Shown here: positions 1 to 6,087 of the stretch, in pieces
Layout of the letters: each line of letters opens with the position of its first letter
Position numbering within the stretch: position 1 is the stretch's first letter
Origin: Sulfurospirillum sp. UBA1314
GTDB lineage: Bacteria; Campylobacterota; Campylobacteria; Campylobacterales; Sulfurospirillaceae
Assembly: GCA_002307095.1 (NCBI GenBank)
Contig: DBTO01000287.1
Location: forward strand, 8,302-18,761
Direction: 5' to 3'
Length of the DNA stretch: 10,460 bases
Made by a program: the position numbers and the translations under genes
Notes under the pieces: generated by a model
What the model was told of the DNA's origin: nothing
Databases searched by the model: none
Seen by the model: only the letters and a program-made list of their open reading frames with translations

Positions 1-626
1 TGAAGATCGAGATGGGAGATGGCATCGATGCAGAGATTGTCACGTTTGTTCGCCTCTTCTTCGGTGTAAAAATGGCTCAGATCGGTGCTGATGACCAGAA
101 GCGTTTTCTCATCGCTTAGCACGTCGTCGATCAATGAAGAGAGCTCACCATGGGTGATGTCGCCATAGACGATTTCAACGACCTTGGCGTGTTTAAAGTA
201 GTGGCGAATGAAAGGCATTTGCACTTCAGTGGAGTGCTCTTCGTGTGCGAGCGGATTGAAGTTTAAAAAAGCAAACTGTTTTGCAAGCGCATGGCTGCAT
301 TCGAGGTCGATTTCGATGTCACCGCATGGCGTGTGGTAGCTCTCAAACAAGGCGATGGAAGCACCCGCGACATAGATGCGATGACTAGGACCTAGGACGA
401 CCACACGCTTTATATCGGCGCATTTTGAAGCCGTGTAATGGTATGCAAGATTGGCGGTGTAGCCGCTGTAAATGTAACCTGCGTGAGGCACGATGAGTGC
501 GCGAGGCATGAGTTCCAGTTCCAACGGTGGCATCGCTTTGGTAAAATGGTCGATAAAGTGCTTGATCTCAGCGCAATTATCGGGATAAAACATGCCTGCG
601 ACGGCTGATTTACGGTGTTTATTCAT
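1..626 (-). CDS. amrB: AmmeMemoRadiSam system protein B (MEMO1 family), 3' end outside window
   Basis: This gene is open from an ATG at 626 to the left edge, giving 208 residues; the family is usually about 260-290 aa, so the C-terminus is missing here. The translation shows the MEMO1 signatures: VPHAGYIYSG at residues 46-55, LGPSHR at 78-83, HEEHSTEVQMPF at 128-139 and ISTDLSHF at 179-186. MEMO proteins share the fold of class III (LigB-like) extradiol dioxygenases. His48 and His82 align with metal-ligand histidines of human MEMO1, whose third ligand (a Cys) would lie outside the window. The bacterial function is not established. The start overlaps the radical SAM stop by 8 bases, which indicates translational coupling. 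The gene is the third of an AMMECR1 - radical SAM - MEMO1 operon. There is no signal peptide, so the protein should be cytoplasmic. Confidence 0.93.
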   Translation of the reverse strand, partial: MNKHRKSAVAGMFYPDNCAEIKHFIDHFTKAMPPLELELMPRALIVPHAGYIYSGYTANLAYHYTASKCADIKRVVVLGPSHRIYVAGASIALFESYHTPCGDIEIDLECSHALAKQFAFLNFNPLAHEEHSTEVQMPFIRHYFKHAKVVEIVYGDITHGELSSLIDDVLSDEKTLLVISTDLSHFYTEEEANKRDNLCIDAISHLDL

Positions 627-1611
627 CAAAAACTCCTGCGAGTTTGGTTTTACATGTAGGACAGCATCCGCCATCGATCAGATGGTTTTCCATCACTTCA
701 AAGCGTTTGCGCTCTATTAAAACAGCGTTACATGTAACGCACCTCGTGGGGTTTTCAAGTTCGACATTTCCGATGTAGATGTGTTTGAGCCCTGCTGTTT
801 TACCAAGGGTTTCGGCGCGTTTGAGTGTTTCGATGGAGGTTGCAAGAAGCCCTTGCTCGTGGTAATCGGGATGAAAAGCGCTAATATGCCATGGTGTTTC
901 AACGCCAAGCTCTTTGGCAATAAACGATGCGATAGAGGTTAGTTCAGCGTCTGAGTCGTTTTTGGTAGGAACGATCAGCGTGGTCACTTCGACCCAAATG
1001 CCGTTTCGTTTGAAATGTTTGAGGTTCTCCAAAACGGTTTCAAGCCCACCACCAAGCTCTTTTTTGTAGTAGCCGTGACTGAAGGATTTGAGATCAACAT
1101 TGGCTGCGTCAATGATGCCTTTCATATCGTCGATGACTTCAGAGGATTCAAAACCGTTGGTAACGAAGATGTTTTTAATACCTCTCTCATGCGCCAAAAG
1201 AGCGATGTCATGGGCGTATGGATAAAAAATGGTCGGTTCATTGTAGGTGTAGGCGATGGAGGCGCATTCGTATTTGAGTGCCATCTCGATAATCTGTTCG
1301 GGTGCGATAAACTCTTTTACATGTAAGGATTTTTCTTGGGAAATGCTCCAGTTTTGGCAAAACGGACAGGTGAAGTTACAGCCGATGGTTCCCAGTGAAA
1401 GGGCTCTGGTGTCGGGTAAAAAATGGTAGAGTGGCTTTTTCTCCACAGGGTCTACATGTAATGCTACAGGGTAGCCGTACACGAGGTTTTGGATGGTGCC
1501 ATCCACGTTTTTATTGACACCGCATATTCCCGTTTGTCCCTCTTTGAGGTGGCAATAGTGCGCGCAGAGCAAGCAAACCAGACGTGAGCCTTCTTCTTTA
1601 AAGTAGTGCAT
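619..1611 (-). CDS. amrS: AmmeMemoRadiSam system radical SAM enzyme
   Basis: This is a 330-aa radical SAM protein. The canonical CX3CX2C iron-sulfur motif is visible as C78-NFT-C82-PF-C85, followed by QNW, which is typical of this family and of pyruvate formate-lyase-activating-like enzymes. An N-terminal cysteine set (C13, C16, C20, C30 in CLLCAHYC and GICG) and a C-terminal set (C291, C294, C316, C317, C320) could bind extra metal or clusters. The EKKPLYHF segment near residue 57 is also characteristic. In the family, radical SAM chemistry cleaves S-adenosylmethionine to start a radical reaction; the substrate is not known to me. The start overlaps the stop of the AMMECR1 gene by one base (TAATG), and its own stop overlaps the MEMO1 start by 8 bases, so the three proteins are probably made together and may act on one substrate. 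Confidence 0.95.
   Translation of the reverse strand: MHYFKEEGSRLVCLLCAHYCHLKEGQTGICGVNKNVDGTIQNLVYGYPVALHVDPVEKKPLYHFLPDTRALSLGTIGCNFTCPFCQNWSISQEKSLHVKEFIAPEQIIEMALKYECASIAYTYNEPTIFYPYAHDIALLAHERGIKNIFVTNGFESSEVIDDMKGIIDAANVDLKSFSHGYYKKELGGGLETVLENLKHFKRNGIWVEVTTLIVPTKNDSDAELTSIASFIAKELGVETPWHISAFHPDYHEQGLLATSIETLKRAETLGKTAGLKHIYIGNVELENPTRCVTCNAVLIERKRFEVMENHLIDGGCCPTCKTKLAGVFDE
650..659. repeat. One-mismatch copy of the iterated palindrome (TTACATGTAG)
   Basis: It lies near the 3' end of the radical SAM gene, read as Pro-Thr-Cys-Lys within the last cysteine motif. It is 78 bases from copy 1. Confidence 0.6.
728..737. repeat. Iterated palindrome TTACATGTAA, copy 1
   Basis: This exact copy is extended to a 16-bp palindrome (GCGTTACATGTAACGC, 725-740). 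It lies in the radical SAM gene, read as V-T-C-N next to the C-terminal cysteine motif. Confidence 0.9.
1317..1326. repeat. Iterated palindrome TTACATGTAA, copy 2
   Basis: This exact copy lies in the radical SAM gene, read as Leu-His-Val (SLHVK). Confidence 0.9.
1452..1461. repeat. One-mismatch copy of the iterated palindrome (CTACATGTAA)
   Basis: It lies in the radical SAM gene, read as Leu-His-Val-Asp. The mismatch is the first base of a conserved-looking Asp codon. Confidence 0.6.
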
Positions 1612-2153
1612 TATTTGACTTTCTCAACCCTGTAGCGCGATATATCGGGATGATTTTCCAAACAGTGTGCGTCCAGTCCTGCTTTTTGGCACAGGTGCGA
1701 GAAAAAAAGCTCAAAGGTGGGCAGTTGCTCCCACACTTGGGGTAAAAAGGTCGCTTTGCGCCCTCCTTTTTGAAGGATGATGCCATCCATTCCAGCGGTA
1801 ATTTTGGATTTTAGATCGTCAATATCGCGGTATTCAACGACTTCAGGCTCACTCAAAAGCGAGACTTCAATGTTTACATGTAAAAACTCTTCGAGGCTCA
1901 GCGGATAAAAACGGGGGTCATCAAACGCCGCGGCTTTGGCATTGTGGATCAGGTCGTCTAAAAGAGGACGATGCGCGATGAGTGAGCCGATGCAGCCACG
2001 AAGTTGACCATCAAGCGTGAGCGTTACAAAGGTTGCTTTGGGTTTGGAAAATTCGGGGTACTCTGTGAGAAGTGCGTTTGTATCGATCGTGGACGCGTGT
2101 TCAAAGCCGTCTTGGATCGCCTGTTTGGCAATCGCTAGAATCACGTTTTGCAT
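1611..2153 (-). CDS. amrA: AmmeMemoRadiSam system protein A (AMMECR1 domain)
   Basis: This 180-aa protein is one AMMECR1 domain. The family hallmark LRGCIG is at residues 51-56. The later segments YPLSLEEFLHVNIEVSLLSEPE and GMDGIILQKGGRKATFLPQVWEQ match the usual order of conserved blocks. The domain's biochemical role is unknown; human AMMECR1 is linked to the AMME contiguous deletion syndrome. The ATG at 2153 has an AAGGAG ribosome binding site at 2159-2164 (minus strand) with five bases between. The stop shares one base with the start of the downstream radical SAM gene. It is the first gene of the three-gene operon, with a TATAAT box upstream. Confidence 0.94.
   Translation of the reverse strand: MQNVILAIAKQAIQDGFEHASTIDTNALLTEYPEFSKPKATFVTLTLDGQLRGCIGSLIAHRPLLDDLIHNAKAAAFDDPRFYPLSLEEFLHVNIEVSLLSEPEVVEYRDIDDLKSKITAGMDGIILQKGGRKATFLPQVWEQLPTFELFFSHLCQKAGLDAHCLENHPDISRYRVEKVK
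1874..1883. repeat. Iterated palindrome TTACATGTAA, copy 3
   Basis: This exact copy, a 12-bp palindrome with flanking T/A, lies in the AMMECR1 gene and is read as Leu-His-Val (FLHVN). Confidence 0.9.
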
Positions 2154-2175
2154 AGTAACTCCTTATCAGAGTATG

Positions 2176-2181
2176 ATTATA
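2176..2181 (-). promoter_or_regulatory. Candidate -10 box for the AMMECR1-radical SAM-MEMO1 operon
   Basis: A perfect TATAAT is read on the minus strand, 22 bases upstream of the AMMECR1 ATG and 11 bases upstream of its AAGGAG site. This would give a leader of roughly 15-18 nt. No convincing -35 hexamer is seen, as is usual for Campylobacterota sigma70 promoters. Confidence 0.6.
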
Positions 2182-2184
2182 GGA

Positions 2185-2190
2185 TAAAAT
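2185..2190 (+). promoter_or_regulatory. Candidate -10 box for the DUF6622 gene
   Basis: TAAAAT (one mismatch to TATAAT) lies 30 bases before the ATG at 2221, with AAGGAG between. It sits only a few bases from the minus-strand TATAAT, so the two divergent promoters would overlap and probably compete. The box is weak and no -35 is evident. Confidence 0.35.
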
Positions 2191-2220
2191 GGCTGATAGG
2201 TTATACAAAAAGGAGTATGA

Positions 2221-2718
2221 ATGTTGATAGTAATTTTGGAGCGAACACCGGTGTGGGTTTATCTGCTTTTTGTGCTCCTGCTAGGACTGGGGTGGATGCA
2301 GAGTCGTGATCGTATTGTTCCCTATGTTAGGGCATTGATACTTCCTCTTATGATGGTGCTTTTTTCTATTTATGGCGTTGTATCAGCCTTTGGCATGAGT
2401 ATGGGTGTGGTTGCATGGAGTCTTGGGATGATGATGGTGATGGCACTTGGCATTCGCATAAGAGCTTTTTACAATGCTGTTTATATGAAAGAGCACAATG
2501 CCTTTGCGATCAAAGGGAGTTGGCTTTGGTTGGGTTGGATGATGGTTCTTTTTGGGTTGAAATTTGCTGTAGGAGTCATGCTTGCTCGTCAATTACCCGT
2601 GGTTTCTGAGCTGTGGTTTATTCTTGGAATAAGTCTGTGTTATGGTCTTTTGAGTGGTGTTTTTTTAGTGCGTGTGATTATTTTATGGAAGATCAAAAGC
2701 TTACATGTAAAACATTAA
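2221..2718 (+). CDS. DUF6622-family integral membrane protein
   Basis: This 165-aa protein is very hydrophobic, with about five membrane segments (near residues 10-26, 37-57, 59-80, 99-120 and 128-153) and a short basic tail. The N-terminal pattern (RTPVWVYLLFVLLLGLGWMQ, then SRD and a run of the type VRALILPLMM...YGVVSAFG) resembles the DUF6622 family as I remember it; that family has no established function. The ATG at 2221 was chosen because AAGGAG ends five bases upstream; the ATG at 2217 opens a different, short frame. The penultimate codons contain one copy of the iterated TTACATGTAA palindrome (read as LHV). The next gene starts 43 bases later on the same strand. Confidence 0.75.
   Translation: MLIVILERTPVWVYLLFVLLLGLGWMQSRDRIVPYVRALILPLMMVLFSIYGVVSAFGMSMGVVAWSLGMMMVMALGIRIRAFYNAVYMKEHNAFAIKGSWLWLGWMMVLFGLKFAVGVMLARQLPVVSELWFILGISLCYGLLSGVFLVRVIILWKIKSLHVKH
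2701..2710. repeat. Iterated palindrome TTACATGTAA, copy 4
   Basis: This exact copy lies at the 3' end of the DUF6622 gene, read as Leu-His-Val three codons before the last residues. Confidence 0.9.
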
Positions 2719-2761
2719 CACAGTTTTGCTAGACTGTCGTATGATTTTTAAGGAGTGAAGG

Positions 2762-3160
2762 ATGAAACAGTGGTTGGTCATCGTGATGAGTGTCGCATTT
2801 TTTTCAGGCTGTAGCATGAGTTTTAACTATAATTTTTGGAGTCAAAAAGCGCCTGAAACTCCCACACCTACGGTTACTGACGTTAAAATTGCCCTGCCCA
2901 ATACGGTTTTGATGTACGATCTTGACATTACCGATCGCCCTTATTCTAGCCTTGGTGAAGTCAGTGTGACGCTTACCAAACTGAACCCATGGGGCGAAGA
3001 GCCGACCCAAGCGGAAGCGGAAACAAAGCTCAAAGAGGAAGCCGTGAAAAAGGGTGCAGACGCGCTCATTTTTGTGCGTTACACCAAACTTGGCACCTCG
3101 TGGAATCGCGTGAGCGGCATCGAAGGCAAAGCGCAAGCGGTGAAATTTACACGCTATTAA
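2762..3160 (+). CDS. Small outer-membrane lipoprotein of unknown function
   Basis: This 132-aa protein begins with a lipoprotein signal peptide: MK, a hydrophobic stretch, and the lipobox FSGC with the lipidated cysteine at position 17. Serine at +2 favours sorting to the outer membrane. The mature part contains YSSLGEVSVTL and then EEAVKKGADALIFVRYTKLG, a pattern reminiscent of small YbjQ/DUF4156/RcsF-like domains in which a conserved 'A...GAdali' helix follows the first strand. I do not recognise a named family, so this resemblance is only an inference. AAGGAG at 2750-2755 precedes the ATG by six bases. It lies 43 bases after the DUF6622 gene and 15 bases before the AraC gene, so it may be co-transcribed with both. 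Confidence 0.85.
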   Translation: MKQWLVIVMSVAFFSGCSMSFNYNFWSQKAPETPTPTVTDVKIALPNTVLMYDLDITDRPYSSLGEVSVTLTKLNPWGEEPTQAEAETKLKEEAVKKGADALIFVRYTKLGTSWNRVSGIEGKAQAVKFTRY

Positions 3161-3175
3161 AAACAGAGTTTTGCT

Positions 3176-3976
3176 ATGAATTCCACATTACTAAACGACA
3201 CGGCGTTTGAAAATATCGCCGATTCGACCAGTAATTTTTCCTGCCATTTTCATGACACTTACACGATTGGGCTAACGCACCAAGGCATGTTTACCTCACT
3301 GCATGAGCATAAAATCACCCAAGCCTATGAGCGTTCAGCGCGCATCATTAACCCTGGCGAAATTCACGGTGGGGAGTCTCATGCGTGGCAGTACACCAAT
3401 TTTTATCCCAATGTGGAGCTTTTAAGTAGCCTGTATGAGCAGATGTACGGCGAGAAAAAAATGCCGATTTTTGAGCAACACATCATCCAAGATGATGAAC
3501 TCTATGCTCGGCTATTCCTCTTTTTTCAAGCCGTTTATACCAATGAAGCGACGATGCTTGTGGAGTCCAAACTCATCGACGCCCTCTCCTATCTCATCGC
3601 GCATTTCGCGCATCACGCTACGCCTTATCCGTTTACATGTAATGATTCCCAAGCGATGTCTCTCGTACTGGAGTACATTCACGACAACATCGCTTCCGAC
3701 ATGAGTCTAGACGCGCTTGCCATCACGGCGAAGGTGAGTAAGTACCATTTTCTCAGGCTTTTTACCCATCACACAGGTCTTACCCCACACCAATACATCA
3801 TCGCGGAGCGCATTTGCAAAGCCAAAACGCTCGTGCTTGAAGGCGAATCCTTAAGCCTTGCAGGACTGCACGCTGGGTTTAGCGATCAGTCGCATTTCAT
3901 CCGCTCGTTTCGCAAAATTTACGGCTATTCGCCCAAAACACTGCTTCAAAAAAGCAATTTTATTCTATACACCTAA
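3176..3976 (+). CDS. AraC-family transcriptional regulator
   Basis: This 266-aa protein has the usual two-part layout. An N-terminal AraC-type sensing domain runs over about residues 20-160 (cupin features such as HFHDTYTIGL and INPGEIHGGE). A C-terminal double helix-turn-helix DNA-binding domain spans about residues 172-260, including MSLDALAITAKVSKYHFLRLF, the linker TGLTPHQYI, and GFSDQSHFIRSFRKIYGYSPK, which is the classic AraC signature. The ligand is unknown. The transporter gene begins 37 bases downstream, and AraC regulators next to EamA/LysE-type exporters often control them; that pairing is an inference. The ribosome binding site is weak (AGAG), so translation may depend partly on the lipoprotein gene 15 bases upstream. 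One TTACATGTAA copy lies inside the gene, read as TCN. Confidence 0.93.
   Translation: MNSTLLNDTAFENIADSTSNFSCHFHDTYTIGLTHQGMFTSLHEHKITQAYERSARIINPGEIHGGESHAWQYTNFYPNVELLSSLYEQMYGEKKMPIFEQHIIQDDELYARLFLFFQAVYTNEATMLVESKLIDALSYLIAHFAHHATPYPFTCNDSQAMSLVLEYIHDNIASDMSLDALAITAKVSKYHFLRLFTHHTGLTPHQYIIAERICKAKTLVLEGESLSLAGLHAGFSDQSHFIRSFRKIYGYSPKTLLQKSNFILYT
3633..3642. repeat. Iterated palindrome TTACATGTAA, copy 5
   Basis: This exact copy lies in the AraC gene between its two domains, read as Phe-Thr-Cys-Asn. Confidence 0.9.
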
Positions 3977-4013
3977 CCTCAAAAAGAGTAGACTTTGCGC
4001 CAAGGAGTTGGAT

Positions 4014-4913
4014 ATGACACATAAAAATCTTTTCTTTTTTTTACTTTTCGTCGCGATGCTCGCGTGGGGTGGTTCGTGGGTTAATGTGAAAGTTTTAGGG
4101 CATTATATCAGTGCGTATGAGATGATCTTATTGCGCTTTGGCATCACCGCCATTACGATGGTTCCTATTATTATTTGGCTGAAACATTCGTTTAAAATTG
4201 ACCTCAAAAGCTTTGGATTGGTGGTCTTGGTAGCCCTTGCGTTGATCTTTTACAACAAATATTATTATCTTGGAACCAAGTTCGGTACCGCCTCTTTGGG
4301 TGGGGCGATGGTGACGACGATGATTCCCATTTTGACCTTTGTGTTACTTGCTTTGATGGGCGTTAAAAAGGTGAGTTCTAAAGACCTGTTTGCCCTTGGT
4401 TTGGGAGCTGTGGGTGTTTTGACGATGCTTCATATTTGGACGTTTGATCTTGCTCATATTTTGCTGATTCAAAATCTCTATTTTTTCCTTGCGGCACTTT
4501 TATGGGCGATTTTGACGATTATCAGCTCCAAATCAACGAAGATTTCGCCGATAGTGTTTACTTTTTACATGTACATCATGTCCGTTGTGTTGGATTGGGT
4601 TTTGTTTGTAGACATCAGCGCGATGCCTTTTTCGACGTTTGATGGCATTTTTTGGATGAACATCCTGTTGATTTCCCTCGCTGCTTCCACCTTTGCCAAT
4701 ACCATTTTCTTTTTAGGCATTGAAAAATTAGGTGCAGCCGAGGTGAGTTCGTTCGTCTTTTTGGTACCGTTTTCCGCCATTGGACTGAGCGCCATTTTCT
4801 TAGGCGAAAAAGTAGACTTTTTCATCATCATCGGAACGATTTTAACGCTTTTTGCGGTTAAAATGCTCAATAATATTACAATTTTAAAGCGACGCCGAAA
4901 AAACGCTGAATAG
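4014..4913 (+). CDS. EamA-type (DMT superfamily) transporter
   Basis: This is a 299-aa inner-membrane protein with about ten hydrophobic segments arranged as two EamA repeats (near residues 7-140 and 155-290) and a basic C-terminal tail (KRRRK) expected in the cytoplasm. EamA proteins are usually metabolite or amino-acid exporters; the substrate cannot be read from the sequence. The first repeat opens with LAWGGSWVNVKVLG, close to the family's 'WGsnfv' start. The ATG at 4014 is preferred because AAGGAG lies six bases upstream and the protein then begins right at the first membrane segment. An in-frame start at 3858 would add 52 residues inside the AraC gene. The gene follows the AraC regulator by 37 bases, and its last 38 bases overlap the convergent esterase gene. 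Confidence 0.93.
   Translation: MTHKNLFFFLLFVAMLAWGGSWVNVKVLGHYISAYEMILLRFGITAITMVPIIIWLKHSFKIDLKSFGLVVLVALALIFYNKYYYLGTKFGTASLGGAMVTTMIPILTFVLLALMGVKKVSSKDLFALGLGAVGVLTMLHIWTFDLAHILLIQNLYFFLAALLWAILTIISSKSTKISPIVFTFYMYIMSVVLDWVLFVDISAMPFSTFDGIFWMNILLISLAASTFANTIFFLGIEKLGAAEVSSFVFLVPFSAIGLSAIFLGEKVDFFIIIGTILTLFAVKMLNNITILKRRRKNAE
4565..4574. repeat. One-mismatch copy of the iterated palindrome (TTACATGTAC)
   Basis: It lies in the transporter gene, read as Tyr-Met-Tyr. This is the only copy in the frame where the perfect sequence would place a TAA stop, and its single mismatch turns that codon into TAC. Confidence 0.65.
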
Positions 4914-5442
4914 TACTTATGTGGCGATCCAGCCCTTCAAAGCTGTGATTGCCACCCTCTTCGACGATCATTTTCGCACCTTCTAAAACATCAAGCGCCT
5001 CTTCATAGTCTAAGACCTCATCGCCTTTTTGGAGCAAGACAAAGAGATTCTCAAGATTGGGCTCTTCAATCTCATAGCTCTCCAACATCTCAAGATGCGA
5101 CGCATTCCACTCATACGCGCTATTATCGTAGTAATTGACTCCATGCCCAAGGGCTTGCTCCAGTGTCTCGGGGGCATTCACCGCAGGATTGATCAGCACG
5201 GCTTTAAGGTCATACTTGTCACTCAAATAAAGCGCATAATACCCACCCAAAGAAGAGCCCATCAGATAGACTGGCTCTTGATACGATTCGATCAGTTCAC
5301 TCAGCGTGTTAATCGCAAGATCAGGAATCGTCGGCAAAGAGGGCGCAATGAAGGAGATGTTATTTTCGTGGCAATACGCACGAAGCAGTTTCGCCTTACT
5401 CGCCTCGCCACTCGAGCCAAATCCGTGAATGTAGATAATCAT
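4876..5442 (-). CDS. YqiA/YcfP-like alpha/beta hydrolase (esterase)
   Basis: This 188-aa protein is a small alpha/beta-fold hydrolase of the YqiA/UPF0227 type. It begins directly with the first strand and oxyanion-hole motif (YIHGFGSS, residues 4-11). The nucleophile elbow is GSSLGG with Ser64. The acid is in GDEVLDY (D141 or D145; family resemblance favours D145), and the catalytic His is H166 in EEGGNHSF. E. coli YqiA hydrolyses short acyl esters in vitro; the natural substrate is unknown. There is no signal peptide, so it should be cytoplasmic. An AGGAG site lies six bases before the ATG at 5442. It is convergent with the transporter and overlaps its 3' end, leaving no room for a terminator between them. 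Confidence 0.9.
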   Translation of the reverse strand: MIIYIHGFGSSGEASKAKLLRAYCHENNISFIAPSLPTIPDLAINTLSELIESYQEPVYLMGSSLGGYYALYLSDKYDLKAVLINPAVNAPETLEQALGHGVNYYDNSAYEWNASHLEMLESYEIEEPNLENLFVLLQKGDEVLDYEEALDVLEGAKMIVEEGGNHSFEGLDRHISTIQRFFGVALKL

Positions 5443-5465
5443 TGTTTGCTCCTGAATTTTCCATA

Positions 5466-5471
5466 ATCATA
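5466..5471 (-). promoter_or_regulatory. Candidate -10 box for the esterase gene
   Basis: TATGAT is read on the minus strand, 23 bases before the esterase ATG and upstream of its AGGAG site. Transcription would start near 5459. No -35 box is recognisable, so this is a tentative call. Confidence 0.4.
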
Positions 5472-5512
5472 GTAAAAACTATCTTAGCCATGGATTGTGT
5501 TGCCTTTTTTTG

Positions 5513-5530
5513 TGCTTTACATGTAAAGCA
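5513..5530. repeat. 18-bp perfect palindrome with TTACATGTAA core, upstream of the toxin-antitoxin promoter
   Basis: TGCTTTACATGTAAAGCA is its own reverse complement over all 18 bases. The core at 5517-5526 is one of the nine exact TTACATGTAA copies. The flanking TGCT/AGCA symmetry makes it the longest palindrome of the set. It ends 20 bases before the TATAAT at 5551, so it sits just above and partly into the -35 region of the antitoxin promoter and could act as an operator. Confidence 0.8.
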
Positions 5531-5550
5531 TTTGGATGAAGCGGATATGC

Positions 5551-5556
5551 TATAAT
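5551..5556 (+). promoter_or_regulatory. Extended -10 promoter of the toxin-antitoxin pair
   Basis: A perfect TATAAT is preceded by TGC, forming an extended -10 element. Transcription would start around 5563, giving a leader of about 24 nt that includes the AAGGAG at 5575-5580. No -35 consensus is present. Confidence 0.7.
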
Positions 5557-5586
5557 ACAAAGGTAACAATTTAAAAGGAGCTTTTG

Positions 5587-5805
5587 ATGCAAACGATAAC
5601 TTTGAAAATTGACGATAAAGTTAGTGAAAAGTTTTTTTGGCTCTTAAACCATTTTTCAAAAAATGAAGTGACAATTTTAGACCAAGCAGAATTTAAAAAT
5701 GATGATGAGTATTTACGAAGTATAGAAGGAATGGAGCAAAGTATTATAGATGCTTCTAACGAACCCCATCAAAACTTTGTCACCATCGATAAATTAGACT
5801 GGTAA
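5587..5805 (+). CDS. Antitoxin of a YoeB/Txe-type toxin-antitoxin pair
   Basis: This 72-aa acidic protein (about a fifth Asp+Glu) starts MQTITLKIDDKV and ends with FVTIDKLDW. The layout of an N-terminal DNA-binding/dimer region and an acidic C-terminal tail is what small type II antitoxins show; the closest I can suggest is a RelB/ParD-like antitoxin of a YoeB/Txe system. The ATG at 5587 is chosen over the TTG at 5584 because AAGGAG at 5575-5580 then has a six-base spacer. The stop overlaps the toxin start by one base (TAATG). It normally would bind and inhibit the toxin and repress its own promoter; with the toxin broken it may now be an orphan repressor. The gene is more AT-rich than its neighbours, consistent with acquisition. 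Confidence 0.82.
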   Translation: MQTITLKIDDKVSEKFFWLLNHFSKNEVTILDQAEFKNDDEYLRSIEGMEQSIIDASNEPHQNFVTIDKLDW

Positions 5806-6087
5806 TGCTGTACCAACTGCTTTTCTCTCCTCCAGCCAAAAAAGATGCTAAGAAGCATCAATCAAGTGGCTTGAAACCAAAGATTATGGAACTTTTACAC
5901 CTCATAGAAAACGACCCTCTTCAATATCCTCCAGCATTTGAATATCTATCACACAACCTAACAGGTAAAATATCACGAAACAGGTAAAATATCACGAAGA
6001 ATAAATAAACAACACAGACTCATTTACGAAGTATTGGAAGAAGAAAAAATTATTAGAGTTCTAAGGATGTGGACGCATTATGACTAA
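5805..6087 (+). pseudogene. YoeB/Txe-type mRNA-interferase toxin, broken by a 19-bp duplication
   Basis: The intact frame gives only 60 aa: 58 residues that look like the N-terminal two thirds of a YoeB/Txe toxin (KKDAKKHQSSGLKPKIMELL, LSHNLTGKISR), then Asn-Arg and a stop at 5985-5987. If one copy of the 19-base repeat at 5961-5998 is removed, the frame runs on as RRINKQHRLIYEV, EEEKIIRVLRMW and ends THYD at the TAA at 6085-6087, giving 87 residues, the normal family length (YoeB of E. coli is 84). The His-Tyr pair at the end matches the catalytic C-terminus of YoeB, a ribosome-dependent mRNA endonuclease. The truncated product lacks this and the central Arg-rich strand, so it should be inactive. 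The start overlaps the antitoxin stop by one base. Confidence 0.9.
5961..5998 (+). repeat. Exact 19-bp tandem duplication inside the toxin gene
   Basis: ACAGGTAAAATATCACGAA occurs at 5961-5979 and again, directly abutting, at 5980-5998. Because 19 is not a multiple of three, the second copy shifts the reading frame and creates the premature stop. The two copies are identical, which points to a recent event. Confidence 0.97.

Noticed and set aside
2383..2592. Minus-strand frame with a run of histidines
   Set aside because: It is the antisense of the Met/Trp-rich membrane protein (ATGATG repeats read as CATCAT); it has no ribosome binding site.
2740..2745. TATGAT as a promoter for the lipoprotein gene
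   Set aside because: Transcription would begin inside the AAGGAG site, removing part of it; read-through from the DUF6622 gene is more likely.
3858..4013. Longer transporter start giving a 351-aa protein
   Set aside because: The extra 52 residues lie inside the AraC gene in another frame and are not membrane-like; the ATG at 4014 has a well-spaced AAGGAG.
5029..5466. 145-aa plus-strand open frame across the esterase
   Set aside because: The esterase on the other strand has a full catalytic triad and ribosome binding site; this frame is its shadow.
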